A model generated the notes under the pieces. The model saw only the letters and a program-made list of their open reading frames with translations. It was not told the DNA's origin and made no database searches. This document shows, piece by piece, positions 1 to 10,099 of a DNA stretch of 64,000 nucleotides. This DNA is from Amycolatopsis granulosa. GTDB taxonomy: Bacteria > Actinomycetota > Actinomycetes > Mycobacteriales > Pseudonocardiaceae. How positions within the stretch are numbered: position 1 is the first letter of the stretch; each line of letters begins with the position of its first letter. Where the stretch lies: contig NZ_JAANOV010000001.1 in NCBI RefSeq assembly GCF_011758745.1, forward strand, positions 4,898,001-4,962,000, written 5' to 3'. A program made the position numbers and the translations under genes.

Positions 1-441
1 CAGGCCCAGCGCCACGCCCAGCAGCGCGTCGAGCAGTGCGATCAGCAGCAGCACCCACAGCGAGCCCGCGATGACGAGCCCGAGACCCACGCTCACCGCG
101 CACGCGACCCCCACCTGCGCCACCGCGAGCAGCCCGAAGGCCAGTGCGTAGCCGAACAGCAGGTCCAGTTTGCCCAGCGGCGTGGTCATCAGCCGCTCCA
201 GCGTGGTGCTCGTGCGTTCCCGCAGCGTGGCGACCGAGGTGATGAGGAACATCGTCAGGAACGGGAAGACGCCCAGCAGCGCCGGTGCGATCCGGTCGAA
301 CTGCGCCGCCGAGTTGAACACGTACCGCAGCAGCAGCATCAGCACCGCGGGAACCGCGACGAGCATGACGACGGTGCGCGGATCGTGCCGCAGCTGGGTC
401 AGCACCCGGCGGGCGGTCGCGCGGGTGATGGCCGGGTTCAC
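1..441 (-). CDS. ABC-2 type transporter permease (partial, C-terminus beyond window)
   Basis: Reads open from a GTG at 441 to the first base of the window (147 codons). The translation begins MNPAITRATARRVLTQLRHD and shows a cytoplasmic N-terminus, a hydrophobic segment around residues 27-43, and the signature of exporter-type permeases in which a variable region is followed by LRERTSTTLERLMTTPL (about residues 74-90), then two more membrane helices. The start codon overlaps the stop of the upstream ATPase gene (GTGA), so the two are translationally coupled and form one exporter. The substrate cannot be told; drug or antibiotic export is the usual guess for this family. The missing 3' part lies outside the window. 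Confidence 0.85.
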   Translation of the reverse strand, partial: MNPAITRATARRVLTQLRHDPRTVVMLVAVPAVLMLLLRYVFNSAAQFDRIAPALLGVFPFLTMFLITSVATLRERTSTTLERLMTTPLGKLDLLFGYALAFGLLAVAQVGVACAVSVGLGLVIAGSLWVLLLIALLDALLGVALGL

Positions 442-1163
442 GGGATCGCCCCCTCGTGGTGGCGGATGAGGCGCAGGAACGCCTGCTCCAGGTCGGCCGC
501 GCCGGTGCGGGCGCGCAGCGCGGCGGGGGTGCCGTCGGCGAGCAGCGTGCCCTCGCGCATCAGCAGCAGCCGGTCGCATCGTGCGGCCTCGTCCATGACG
601 TGGCTGGACACCAGCAGCGTGGTGCCCCGCCCGGCCAGCCGGCCGAACATCTCCCACAGGCTGTCCCGCAGCACCGGGTCCAGCCCGACCGTCGGCTCGT
701 CCAGCACGAGCAGCTCGGGCTCGCCGAGCAGCGCGACCGCCAGGTTGGCCCGGCTGTGCTCCCCGCCGGAGAGGGTGCCGATGAGCTCGTGCGCGTGCTC
801 GGTCAGGCCCACCTCGGCGATGACCCGGGCCACGTCGGCGTTGGCCACCCGCAGGATCGAGGCGAAGTACCGCAGCGCCTCGGTGACGGTGAGGTCGGTG
901 TAGACGGCCGGGTTCTGCGTCGCGTACCCGATCGTGCGCCGCAGCGCCGGGCTGCCGGCCGGGTGGCCGAGCACCGTGACGGTGCCACCGGCCACGATCT
1001 GCACGCCGACGATCGCCCGCATCAGGGTCGTCTTGCCGCAGCCGCTCGGCCCGAGCAACCCGGTGACGGTGCCGCGCGGTACCGCGAACGTCACCCCGCG
1101 GACCACCTCGCGGCCGCCGCGAACGACCCGGAGGCCGTCCACGCCGACGGCGTAATTGGTCAC
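438..1163 (-). CDS. ABC transporter ATP-binding protein (exporter type)
   Basis: 241 aa nucleotide-binding subunit. Walker A GPSGCGKTT is near residue 38, the Q-loop region YATQNPAVYTDLT near 95, the signature LSGGEHSRANLAVALL near 135, Walker B LLVLDEPTVGLDP near 155, and the switch histidine in LLVSSHVMDEA. The length and the single domain match the DrrA/NatA class that pairs with ABC-2 permeases, which is exactly what follows downstream with a 4-nt overlap. It energises export by the neighbouring permease at the membrane. The start is a GTG directly followed by TNYAVGVDGL; 40 nt separate it from the next minus-strand gene, so the unit may continue from the DMT gene. Confidence 0.94.
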   Translation of the reverse strand: MTNYAVGVDGLRVVRGGREVVRGVTFAVPRGTVTGLLGPSGCGKTTLMRAIVGVQIVAGGTVTVLGHPAGSPALRRTIGYATQNPAVYTDLTVTEALRYFASILRVANADVARVIAEVGLTEHAHELIGTLSGGEHSRANLAVALLGEPELLVLDEPTVGLDPVLRDSLWEMFGRLAGRGTTLLVSSHVMDEAARCDRLLLMREGTLLADGTPAALRARTGAADLEQAFLRLIRHHEGAIP

Positions 1164-1203
1164 GTGTTGAATTCTGCGCCGGCGACGAAGGCCCGGTCAA
1201 GCG

Positions 1204-2064
1204 TCAGGTCGTCGTCTCCGGTGCACTCTCCAGCTCGCCGAACCGGGCCAGCGCGAGCGCCGCCGCGACCGCCAGCACGAAACCGGCCACCGCGGCCGTC
1301 CCGAACCCGGCCCGCGTCGAATCGCCCAGCACGAGCACGCCGATCACCGACGGCACCACGGTCTCCCCGACGACCATCAGCGCGGTCGCCGTCGTCACGC
1401 TGCCCCGCTGCAGGGCCGAGGCGAAGAACAACATCGCGAGCACCCCCGCGGCGGCCAGGGCGTACGCGGCCGGGTCGGTCAGCACGCTCCCCACGCCGGT
1501 CACGGTCAGCACCCGGCCGGCCAGCGCCACGGTGCCGAAGCACAACCCGGAGATCAGCCCTAGTGCCGGTGTGCGGATCCGCTCCGGCGCGTGCCCGGCG
1601 CCCCAGCCGGCCACGGCCAGCACCGCGACCACCACGAGCAGGCCCGCGTGGAACGCGGTGCCGACCGGCGCCGAGCCCTCGCTCTGCGCGGAGGCACCGA
1701 GCAGCGCCAGCCCGGCGCACACCACGGCGATCGCGGTCCACTCCCGGCGCGCCAGCCGCGCACCGACCGCGAGCGCGGCCACGGCCGTCACGGCGAGGCT
1801 CGCGGCCAGCGCGGCCTGCACCACGAACAAGGGCAGCACCCGCAACGCGACCAGCTGTGCCACGAACCCCAGCGCGTCCAGGCCGAGGCCGAGGACGTAC
1901 CGCCACTGCCGCAGCACGCGCACCAGCAGGCGGGGGTCCACACCGGACCCCCCGTCGTCGACCGCTCGCGCCGCGACGGCCTGGAACACCGAGGCCACGC
2001 CGTAGGCCACCGCGCAGAGCAACCCCCACCACACGGCGACCACTCTAGGCCGGTGCGCGGTCAT
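1204..2064 (-). CDS. DMT-superfamily membrane transporter
   Basis: 286 aa, almost entirely hydrophobic, with about nine to ten predicted membrane helices in a two-fold repeated arrangement (for example residues 10-27, 55-77, 78-98, 105-122, 140-155, 185-215, 225-275). No soluble domain. The pattern and size match EamA/DMT permeases of the actinobacterial branch that lacks tight sequence motifs; the substrate is unknown. Its ATG lies only 13 bp from the divergent hisF start, so the two promoters must overlap or one lies inside the other gene. An unrelated multi-helix protein cannot be excluded. Confidence 0.78.
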   Translation of the reverse strand: MTAHRPRVVAVWWGLLCAVAYGVASVFQAVAARAVDDGGSGVDPRLLVRVLRQWRYVLGLGLDALGFVAQLVALRVLPLFVVQAALAASLAVTAVAALAVGARLARREWTAIAVVCAGLALLGASAQSEGSAPVGTAFHAGLLVVVAVLAVAGWGAGHAPERIRTPALGLISGLCFGTVALAGRVLTVTGVGSVLTDPAAYALAAAGVLAMLFFASALQRGSVTTATALMVVGETVVPSVIGVLVLGDSTRAGFGTAAVAGFVLAVAAALALARFGELESAPETTT

Positions 2065-2077
2065 CTACCCTGGTGGC

Positions 2078-2851
2078 ATGGGTGTAGCGGTCAGGGTGAT
2101 CCCGTGTCTGGACGTCGACGCGGGCCGGGTGGTGAAGGGCGTCAACTTCGCCGACCTCCGGGATGCCGGTGATCCGGTGGAGCTGGCGCGGGCCTACGAC
2201 GCGGAGGGCGCCGACGAGCTCACCTTCCTCGACGTGACCGCCTCCTCCGGCGACCGAGAGACGACCTTCGACGTGGTCCGCCGCACCGCCGAGCAGGTGT
2301 TCATCCCGCTGACCGTCGGCGGCGGGGTGCGGGCCTGCGACGACGTCAACCGCCTGCTGCGCGCCGGTGCGGACAAGGTGAGCATCAACACGGCCGCGAT
2401 CGCCCGACCCGAGCTGCTGCGCGAGGCGTCCCGCCGGTTCGGTGCCCAGTGCATCGTGCTGTCGGTCGACGCCCGGCGGGTCCCCGAGGGCGCCGAGCCC
2501 ACGCCGTCCGGCTTCGAGGTCACCACCCACGGTGGTCGCCGCGGCACCGGCATCGACGCGGTCGAGTGGGCCCAGCGCGGCGAGGAGCTCGGGGTGGGGG
2601 AGATCCTGCTCAACTCGATGGACGCCGACGGCACCAGAACCGGGTTCGACCTGGAGCTGATCGAGAAGACGCGCAAGGTGGTCACCGTGCCGGTGATCGC
2701 CAGTGGTGGCGCGGGCGCGGTCGAGCACTTCCTGCCGGCCGTGCGGGCCGGGGCGGACGCGGTGCTCGCCGCCAGCGTGTTCCACTTCGGACAGTTGAAG
2801 ATCGGTGCGGTCAAGGACGCCCTGCGCGCCGGCGGGGTGGAGGTCCGGTGA
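2078..2851 (+). CDS. hisF: Imidazole glycerol phosphate synthase, cyclase subunit HisF
   Basis: 257 aa TIM-barrel enzyme that, with HisH, converts PRFAR and ammonia into IGP and AICAR in histidine biosynthesis. The N-terminus [22 protein letters not shown] carries the first catalytic Asp (DVD, about residue 13), and LSVDARR near residue 130 carries the second. Phosphate-binding loops VGGGVR and [11 protein letters not shown] are intact. Length is normal. A TACCCT hexamer sits 6 nt before the ATG with no Shine-Dalgarno sequence, suggesting a leaderless mRNA. It overlaps hisI by 4 nt. hisH, hisA and hisB are not next to it in this window, unlike in many his operons. Confidence 0.98.
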   Translation: MGVAVRVIPCLDVDAGRVVKGVNFADLRDAGDPVELARAYDAEGADELTFLDVTASSGDRETTFDVVRRTAEQVFIPLTVGGGVRACDDVNRLLRAGADKVSINTAAIARPELLREASRRFGAQCIVLSVDARRVPEGAEPTPSGFEVTTHGGRRGTGIDAVEWAQRGEELGVGEILLNSMDADGTRTGFDLELIEKTRKVVTVPVIASGGAGAVEHFLPAVRAGADAVLAASVFHFGQLKIGAVKDALRAGGVEVR

Positions 2852-3201
2852 GCCTGGCACCCGAACTCGCCGGGCGCCTCAAGCGCAACGCCGACGGGCT
2901 GGTCTGCGCGGTCGTGGTCGACCACGCGACGTCCGACGTGCTGATGGTGGCGTGGATGAACGACGAGGCGCTGGAGCGCACGCTGACCACCCGGCGGGGC
3001 ACGTACTACTCGCGCAGCAGGCAGGAGCTGTGGGTCAAGGGCGAGACGTCCGGGCACGTGCAGCACGTGCGCGAGGTCCGCCTGGACTGCGACGCCGACA
3101 CGCTGCTGGTGCGCGTGGACCAGACCGGGCCTGCCTGTCACACCGGCAGCCGGACCTGCTTCGACGGCGAGGAGCGCTTGCTGCTCGCCGACGAGGGCTA
3201 G
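2848..3201 (+). CDS. hisI: Phosphoribosyl-AMP cyclohydrolase HisI
   Basis: 117 aa from a GTG that overlaps the hisF stop (GTGA), so translation is coupled. It opens the purine ring of PR-AMP, the third histidine step. Recognisable motifs are [30 protein letters not shown], the metal-binding aspartates in LDCDADTLL, and the conserved cysteines in [12 protein letters not shown]. The length fits the single-domain cyclohydrolase without the HisE pyrophosphohydrolase. The hisF-hisI pair followed a little later by trpE is the gene order known from mycobacteria. Confidence 0.97.
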   Translation: MSLAPELAGRLKRNADGLVCAVVVDHATSDVLMVAWMNDEALERTLTTRRGTYYSRSRQELWVKGETSGHVQHVREVRLDCDADTLLVRVDQTGPACHTGSRTCFDGEERLLLADEG

Positions 3202-3261
3202 CGCCTGTCTCGAAGCCTGTTCCGCCGCAAGCAGCCGGCCGGTCGGTGGCAGCAGATCCTC

Positions 3262-3420
3262 AGGCCCGAGCCGGGCACCTTGATGGCGGCGATGACCGTG
3301 GGGAACTGCGGCGCGTCCGGCTGCGCGGGTACCCGGACCGAGGTGGTCCGGGCCGGCAAGGCGTACTCCTCCCGCGCGATCCGGCAGCACCTGCGCACCC
3401 GCAAGATCCGGTGCGCATCG
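3262..3420 (+). pseudogene. IS5-type transposase remnant, internally rearranged
   Basis: On the plus strand 3325-3408 reads GTRTEVVRAGKAYSSRAIRQHLRTRKIR, which matches the central part of IS5/IS427-family DDE transposases (typical form GRPRTRPDxVxADKAYSSRAIR). The block that should precede it, of the type DAPQFxxVxxAIKVP, is present right beside it but on the minus strand (3271-3325). A 10-bp palindrome, CGGGTACCCG (about 3326-3335), marks the junction. There are no terminal repeats and no catalytic glutamate region. This looks like a scrap of an insertion sequence that suffered a small inversion. The plus-strand part is the more secure half. Confidence 0.5.
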
Positions 3421-3489
3421 TTCAGGCTCCACCGCGAAGCGGCAGATGAGACGGCGTCAGGAGTCGCGTGGGGGCAGGAACGAGAACGC

Positions 3490-3975
3490 TCATGCCACGG
3501 CGGTGGCGATCACGTCCAGCGCGGACTGCGGGGCCCGGCCGAGCAGAGCGGCCAGGTCGCCGGCGGTTTCGGCCATGAAACCGGCCGCGATGACGGAGTA
3601 GGTGGAGACCACGATCGGGATCTGCCAGCCCGGGACACCGGCGGTGGTGAGCGCCTCGCGGAGCTGGGCCAGTGTGCCGGGCTCGTAGACGACGTCCTGT
3701 CCGGTTGCCTCGGCCACCGCGCGGGCGATGTCGGCGCCACTGATGGCGTGCTCGCCGACCAGTTCGTAGATCTTGCCACGGTGGCCGGCGGGCTCGGCCA
3801 CGATCTTGGCGGTGACCTCCGCCAGGTCCGCACGGGCCACCGCGGCCAACCGTCCCTCCCCCAGCGGGCCCGTGAACCTGCCGGTGGCCGCGGCCTCGGC
3901 CGCACCCGGGATGCTCATCTCGGCGTAGATGCCGTTGCGCAAGATCGTCCAGTCCGTACGGCCGGCCAGCGGAGC
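3490..3975 (-). pseudogene. Truncated NmrA/SDR-type NAD(P)-binding oxidoreductase
   Basis: The reading frame ending at 3490 gives about 160 residues that align with the C-terminal half of NmrA-like atypical short-chain reductases: TDWTILRNGIYAEM, then VARADLAEVTAKIV, GKIYELVGEHAISGADIARAVAEATG and a typical C-terminus. The N-terminal Rossmann half with the GxxGxxG motif is missing. Upstream of about 3975 the frame turns into arginine/proline-rich sequence without family features, and no good start codon is present. The loss lies next to the transposase remnant, so a deletion linked to the insertion sequence is likely. The TetR gene immediately upstream in the same direction may once have controlled it. 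Confidence 0.7.
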
Positions 3976-4138
3976 ACCGCCACACCGTGATCGAGTCCCG
4001 CGCCCGCTGGGACAGCGGGACCGGAGCGCCTGGTCCCGATGTGGAGAGGCTGGCCGGGTCCGCCGCGCCGGCGCCCGGCGGAGTGGCCGGCGGAGTGGCC
4101 GGGGTTCGCTCCAGCAGCGACCTGCCGGCACGGTCTGA

Positions 4139-4753
4139 CTAGTCGATCTCGCCGGTGAGGTAGCGCTGCAGCGTCGGCCCCACGGCCGCCGCCAGCGTGT
4201 CGATGCCGGTGGCCGGGAACGGCTCGAACTTCGCCACGTACCGGGCCATGCCCATGCCCACCATCTGCGACGCGCACAGCGCCGCGCGCAGTTCCGGCCG
4301 GTCCGGCGACACGTGCCGGACCACGTTCTCCAGGACGTGCCTGATCAGGAAGTCCTTGAGGCTCAGGGCCGCCTGCTCGTGGCCCGCGATGCTGCGGACC
4401 AGTGCGGGGAAGGCGCCGCCCTCGGTCGAGTCCCAGGCGGTGAGGAACCGCCGCACGATGCGGTCGCCGAGCTCCTCCACCGGCCCGTCCATCAGATCGG
4501 ACAGGAGCTGCACCGGGTCGAACGGCAGCTTCAGCACGGCCTGCGCGAACAGGGCCTCCTTGCCGCCGAACCAGTGGTTCACCATGGCCGCGTCGACGCT
4601 GGCCCGTGCCGCGATCGCGCGGACGGTGGCACCTTCGTAGCCGCTTTCGCCGAAGACCTCGCGCGCGGCCTCCAGCAGGGCCGCCCGGGTGTCCTGTCCG
4701 CCGGGCCGCCGGCCGCGCCGCCGGGCGGGCGTAGGCTGTTCCGCGGTGCTCAC
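4139..4753 (-). CDS. TetR-family transcriptional regulator
   Basis: 204 aa. The N-terminal helix-turn-helix is clear: RAALLEAAREVFGESGYEGATVRAIAARASVDAAMVNHWFGGKEALFAQAV (about residues 22-72), followed by an alpha-helical ligand-binding domain with no assigned ligand. A longer frame to 4867 exists but would run into the trpE promoter. The GTG at 4753 is preferred because a CATGAT hexamer lies 6 nt upstream, the leaderless arrangement seen repeatedly here. It is divergent from trpE, with about 94 bp between the two starts, and carries a TetR-like palindrome in that gap. Confidence 0.92.
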   Translation of the reverse strand: MSTAEQPTPARRRGRRPGGQDTRAALLEAAREVFGESGYEGATVRAIAARASVDAAMVNHWFGGKEALFAQAVLKLPFDPVQLLSDLMDGPVEELGDRIVRRFLTAWDSTEGGAFPALVRSIAGHEQAALSLKDFLIRHVLENVVRHVSPDRPELRAALCASQMVGMGMARYVAKFEPFPATGIDTLAAAVGPTLQRYLTGEID

Positions 4754-4781
4754 CCCGCCATCATGACGCGAACACGGGCAA

Positions 4782-4801
4782 AATTCAACGTTGCGTGAAT
4801 T
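4782..4801. promoter_or_regulatory. Candidate TetR operator (AATTCA-N8-TGAATT)
   Basis: A perfect 6-bp inverted repeat AATTCA / TGAATT with an 8-bp centre lies 29 bp before the TetR start and 47 bp before trpE. Size and position fit autoregulation by the adjacent TetR protein. Whether it also touches trpE expression cannot be read from the sequence. Confidence 0.5.
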
Positions 4802-4847
4802 AGCGCCCGGTGCGAAGAGTGTCGGACCCGGGCGGCACAATGGCTGC

Positions 4848-6410
4848 ATGGTCAGTGCGAATCCCACCGACGGCGGCCTCGGTTCGGTGAGCCCCGCACG
4901 CGACGAGTTCCGCGCCCTCGCCGAGGGCCGTCGCGTGATCCCGGTGGTCCGGCGCCTGCTCGCCGACGGTGAGACACCCGTCGGGGTCTACCGCAAGCTC
5001 GCGGCCGATCGTCCGGGCACGTTCCTGTTCGAGTCGGCCGAGAACGGGCAGTCGTGGTCGCGCTGGTCGTTCATCGGCGTGCGCAGCCCCGCCGCCCTGA
5101 CCGTGCGCGACGGTCAGGCCGTGTGGGAGGGCACGCCGCCGGTGGGCCTGCCCTCCGGCGGTGACCCGCTGACCGTGCTGCGCGAGACGGTCGCGGCCCT
5201 GCACACCGAGCCGCTGCCCGGCATGCCGCCGCTGACCGGCGGGATGGTCGGCTACCTCGGCTACGACGCGGTGCGCTGGCTGGAGAAGCTGCCGGAGCTG
5301 GCCGAGAAGGACCTCGACATCCCCGAGCTGACCATGCTGCTGGCCACCGACCTGGCCGCGGTGGACCACCACGAGGGCACGGTCACGCTGATCGCGAACG
5401 CGGTCAACTGGGACGACAGCCCGGAGCGGGTCGACGCGGCCTACGACGACGCGCTGCGCCGTCTGGAGGAGATGACCGAGCGGCTGGGCGCCGCCGCACC
5501 GGCCACCGCCGCCGTCTTCGAGCGCCCGGTGCCGGAGTTCGAGCGCCGCCGCACCCAGGCCGACTACTACGCGGCGGTGGAGAAGGCGGTCGAGGCGATC
5601 AAGGCCGGCGAAGCGTTCCAGGTCGTGCCGTCGCAACGCTTCGAGATCCCCACCCGGGCGGACGCGCTGGACATCTACCGTGTGCTGCGCACCTCGAACC
5701 CGAGCCCGTACATGTACCTACTGCGGCTGGACGGGTTCGACATCGTCGGTTCCAGCCCGGAGTCGCTGGTCACCGTGCGCGACGGCCGGGCCACCACGCA
5801 CCCGATCGCCGGCACCCGCTGGCGCGGCGCGGACCCGGAGGAGGACGCGCAGCTGGCCAAGGACCTGCTGGCCGACGAGAAGGAGCGAGCCGAGCACCTG
5901 ATGCTGGTCGACCTCGGCCGCAACGACCTCGGCAAGGTGTGCAAGCCGGGCACCGTGCGGGTGGTCGACTTCTTCGCGATCGAGCGTTACAGCCACGTCA
6001 TGCACATCGTCTCCACGGTCACCGGTGAGCTGGCCGAGGACAAGACCGCGTTCGACGCGGTCGCGGCGTGCTTCCCGGCCGGCACGCTCTCCGGCGCGCC
6101 GAAGGTGCGCGCGATGGAGCTGATCGAGGAGCTGGAACCGACGCGCCGCGGCCTTTACGGCGGGGTGGTCGGCTACCTCGACTTCGCCGGTGACGCCGAC
6201 ACCGCGATCGCGATCCGCACCGCCCTGATCCGCGAAGGCGTCGCCTACGTGCAGGCGGGCGGCGGCGTGGTCGCCGACTCGGTGCCCGAGTACGAGGACA
6301 ACGAATGCCTGAACAAGGCGCGCACGGTGCTCTCCGCGGTCGCGGCCGCGCAGACCATGGCGCCGCCGCGGAAGCTGGACCCCGCCGATGACGTCGCCAG
6401 CATCCAGTAG
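4848..6410 (+). CDS. trpE: Anthranilate synthase component I TrpE
   Basis: 520 aa. Converts chorismate and ammonia (from TrpG glutaminase, not encoded here) to anthranilate, the first committed tryptophan step. The N-terminal regulatory half contains [19 protein letters not shown] (the region of the tryptophan-binding LLES element). The catalytic half has [69 protein letters not shown], and [23 protein letters not shown]. The ATG at 4848 is preferred to the frame opening at 4791 because CACAAT lies 6 nt before it and the family N-terminus begins after it. No tryptophan-rich leader peptide precedes it. Confidence 0.97.
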   Translation: MVSANPTDGGLGSVSPARDEFRALAEGRRVIPVVRRLLADGETPVGVYRKLAADRPGTFLFESAENGQSWSRWSFIGVRSPAALTVRDGQAVWEGTPPVGLPSGGDPLTVLRETVAALHTEPLPGMPPLTGGMVGYLGYDAVRWLEKLPELAEKDLDIPELTMLLATDLAAVDHHEGTVTLIANAVNWDDSPERVDAAYDDALRRLEEMTERLGAAAPATAAVFERPVPEFERRRTQADYYAAVEKAVEAIKAGEAFQVVPSQRFEIPTRADALDIYRVLRTSNPSPYMYLLRLDGFDIVGSSPESLVTVRDGRATTHPIAGTRWRGADPEEDAQLAKDLLADEKERAEHLMLVDLGRNDLGKVCKPGTVRVVDFFAIERYSHVMHIVSTVTGELAEDKTAFDAVAACFPAGTLSGAPKVRAMELIEELEPTRRGLYGGVVGYLDFAGDADTAIAIRTALIREGVAYVQAGGGVVADSVPEYEDNECLNKARTVLSAVAAAQTMAPPRKLDPADDVASIQ

Positions 6411-6939
6411 ACGTCCACTGTGGATCGTCGCGGTCGCGCTCCTGCTGGCCGCGGCGGCGCTGTGGGGCTCCTCGCGGCTGGTGTGGTCCGCCGAGCTGCG
6501 CGACGCCGGCGTGCGTGGGACGGTACTGGACGAGCACACCGGCGCACAGGTCTCCGGCGCGCTGGTCCCGCTCGCCGTGCTCGCGCTGGCCGGGGTCGCC
6601 GGGCTGGTCGCCGCGGGCGGCTGGCTGCGGCGCATCCTGGGCGTGGTGGTCGCGCTGGCCGGCGTCGCCGCCGGCTGGATCGCCCTCGACGGCTGGCGTT
6701 TCGGCGGTTTCCCCCCGGGCGCGCCCGCGGGGCAGATCTTCGCCGGGCGCGGACTGGCCCTGCTGGCGGGAATTCTGATGCTCGCCGCGGGGTTGATCGC
6801 TGGCAAGGGCGCCGGCCGCATGGCGAAGCTGGGTGCCCGTTACCAGGCCCCGGCCGGCCGCAAGAAGGCCGCGAAGGATCCGGACACGGAGCTCTGGGAG
6901 GCGCTCTCCGAAGGAGAAGATCCGACGACCGAACGGTAG
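6388..6939 (+). CDS. Trp-operon-associated membrane protein, TIGR02234 family
   Basis: 183 aa integral membrane protein with four hydrophobic segments (about residues 10-30, 55-77, 83-102, 121-142) and a charged C-terminal tail. Family members sit between trpE and trpC in actinobacteria (Rv1610 in Mycobacterium tuberculosis) but have no proven function. The start overlaps the trpE end by 23 nt, so it is co-transcribed and probably translationally coupled. It lacks catalytic motifs; a role in tryptophan or indole handling is only suggested by its place. Confidence 0.88.
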   Translation: MTSPASSRRPLWIVAVALLLAAAALWGSSRLVWSAELRDAGVRGTVLDEHTGAQVSGALVPLAVLALAGVAGLVAAGGWLRRILGVVVALAGVAAGWIALDGWRFGGFPPGAPAGQIFAGRGLALLAGILMLAAGLIAGKGAGRMAKLGARYQAPAGRKKAAKDPDTELWEALSEGEDPTTER

Positions 6940-7031
6940 ACCACCGTTTTCGCTACCGGACAAGGCAAGTCCGACCCGGAACCGGTCCGCACAAGTGGGC
7001 GGGTTAGCATCTTTTCTGCGGGAAGGGGAAG

Positions 7032-7088
7032 GTGTTTGTGAGCCAGCTTTCGAGTGAATGTGCGACAACCGGTGAGGTTGCGCCGTGA
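7032..7088 (+). CDS. Possible 18-codon upstream ORF coupled to trpC
   Basis: After a purine-rich stretch (GGAAGGGGAAG, 7021-7031) a GTG at 7032 (or 7038) opens a frame [18 protein letters not shown] whose TGA at 7086-7088 overlaps the trpC GTG start (GTGA). The overlap is of the kind used for translational coupling. It contains no tryptophan codon, so it is not a classical attenuator peptide. Many actinobacteria carry a small HGxxPAAW membrane-protein gene at this place; it is absent here. The ORF may simply be chance. Confidence 0.35.
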   Translation: MFVSQLSSECATTGEVAP

Positions 7089-7890
7089 CCGTTCTCGAAG
7101 ACATCGTCGCCGGCGTCCGGGAAGATCTGGCTGAACGGGAGAGGTCGCTTCCGTTCGAGGAGCTGAAGCGGCTCGCCGCGCAGGCGCCGCCACCGCGGGA
7201 CGCGCTGTCCGCGTTGCGTGACTCGTCGATCGGCGTCATCGCCGAGGTCAAACGCCGCAGCCCGTCGAAGGGCTCGCTGGCCGACATCCCCGATCCCGCC
7301 GCGCTCGCCAAGGACTACGAGGCCGCCGGTGCCCGGGTCATCAGCGTGCTCACCGAGCGGCGCCGGTTCGGCGGTTCGCTGGCCGACCTGGACGCGGTCC
7401 GGGCCGCGGTCGACGTGCCGATCCTGCGCAAGGACTTCATCGTCAGCCCCTACCAGGTGCACGAGGCCCGTGCGCACGGCGCCGACCTGGTGCTGCTGAT
7501 CGTCGCCGCGCTCGAGCAGAACGCGCTGGCGGCCCTGCTCGACCGCGTCGAGTCGCTGGGCATGACCGCCCTGGTCGAGGTGCACAACGCCGAGGAGGCC
7601 GACCGTGCGCTCGAGGCCGGGGCCAAGGTCATCGGCATCAACGCCCGCAACCTGCACACCCTCGAGGTCGACCGGGACGTCTTCGGCCGTCTCGCGCCGG
7701 GCCTGCCGTTCGAGACGGTGAAGGTCGCCGAGTCCGGCGTCCGCGGCCCCGGTGACCTGATGGCCTACGCCGGTCACGGGGCCGACGCCGTCCTGGTCGG
7801 TGAGGGCCTGGTGGCCTCCGGCGACCCGAAGGGCGCCCTGATGAAGCTGGTCACCGCCGGATCCCATCCCGCCTGCCCGAGGCCGAGCCG

Positions 7891-7894
<4 letters not shown>
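7085..7894 (+). CDS. trpC: Indole-3-glycerol phosphate synthase TrpC
   Basis: 269 aa TIM barrel that closes the indole ring from CdRP in tryptophan synthesis. Family motifs: [13 protein letters not shown] with the catalytic lysine (about residue 54), [69 protein letters not shown], and [12 protein letters not shown]. The GTG start at 7085 is fixed by the N-terminus [18 protein letters not shown] and overlaps the stop of a tiny upstream ORF. It overlaps trpB by 4 nt. A 145-nt gap separates it from the TIGR02234 gene, so an internal promoter there is possible. Confidence 0.97.
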
Positions 7895-9101
<1,207 letters not shown>

Positions 9102-9105
<4 letters not shown>

Positions 9106-9890
9106 GCCTGGCGGAACTGTTCGCCCAGACCCGCGGCGACGGCCGGGCGGCCCTGGTCGGCTACCTGCCCGCCGGCTACCCGACCGTGCCCGGTTCGAAG
9201 GATCTGTTCGCGGCCCTGCTCGACGGCGGCGCGGACCTCGTCGAAATCGGCGTGCCGTACTCCGATCCGGTGATGGACGGGCCGACGATCCAGCTCGCCG
9301 CGGATGCGGCGCTGAAGAACGGTTTCCGGCTGCGCCACCTGTTCGAGGTGGTCGAGTCGGTGTCGGCTCGTGGTGGCCGCGCGGTCGTGATGACCTACTG
9401 GAACCCGGTGCGCCGGTACGGGGTCGAGAAGTTCGCGCGTGACCTCGCCGCCGCGGGTGGCCTCGGGCTCATCACGCCGGACCTGATCCCGGAGGAGGCC
9501 GGCGAGTGGACGGCGGCGTCCACGCGGCACGGTCTGGACCGCATCTTCCTGGTCGCGCCGTCGTCGTCGGAGGAGCGGATCGACCTGACGGTCAAGGCGT
9601 GCTCCGGGTTCGTCTACGCCGCGGCGGTCATGGGCGTCACGGGTGCCCGCGACCAGGTGAGCAGCGACGGTGCCGAGCTGGTCCGCCGCACCCGGGCGCA
9701 CACCGATCTGCCGATCGGCGTGGGGCTGGGTGTCCGGTCCCGGGAGCAGGCCGCCGCGATCGCCGGGTACGCCGATGCGGTGATCGTGGGATCGGCGCTG
9801 GTGTCGGCCGCGGCCGGCGGCACCGAACCGGTGCACGCGCTGGCCGGTGAGCTCGCCGAGGGTGTGCGGCAGGCCGTCGCTCCGGCGTGA
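9102..9890 (+). CDS. trpA: Tryptophan synthase alpha subunit TrpA
   Basis: 262 aa TIM-barrel partner of TrpB, cleaving indole-3-glycerol phosphate to indole and glyceraldehyde-3-phosphate. Catalytic Glu and Asp are in [20 protein letters not shown] (about residues 47 and 58). Other family features are [46 protein letters not shown] and [13 protein letters not shown]. It is the last gene of the coupled trpCBA block; after it comes a 200-bp stretch with a gene remnant. Confidence 0.97.
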
Positions 9891-9941
9891 GCCGGCGCCG
9901 GACCCGTAGCCGTGGCGCGCGATGATCGGCAGACTGTCGGC

Positions 9942-10010
9942 ATGGCGTACGAACTCGCGCGGGTGAACATCGGGCGGCCGGCTGCCCCGTTCACCTCGCC
10001 CCAGCTCACC
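9942..10010 (+). pseudogene. 5' fragment of a DUF3291-like gene
   Basis: From the ATG at 9942 the frame reads MAYELARVNIGRPAAPFTSPQL, which matches the start of DUF3291 (antibiotic-biosynthesis-monooxygenase-like) proteins, typically MxYELAQVNIGRxxAPLDSPQL. After about 22 codons the similarity stops and the frame enters unrelated sequence leading into the MOSC gene. The rest of the gene (about 130 codons) is missing. Assignment rests on this short match only. Confidence 0.5.
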
Positions 10011-10099
10011 TCGCCCCAGCGCACGGACGTCGTGGACGGGACGATCCCGCCCGGTGGTGCCGTCGCCGGGCCCGGGCAGGCCGACTGGTTGTGCCGGGC

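Noticed and set aside
456-2048. A 530-codon plus-strand frame opposite the ABC ATPase and DMT genes
   Set aside because: Composition (RPRPPA repeats) is typical of an antisense GC-rich shadow; the minus-strand genes carry proper motifs.
4801-4847. Tryptophan attenuator leader before trpE
   Set aside because: No short frame with consecutive TGG codons and no terminator/antiterminator pair in the 94-bp gap.
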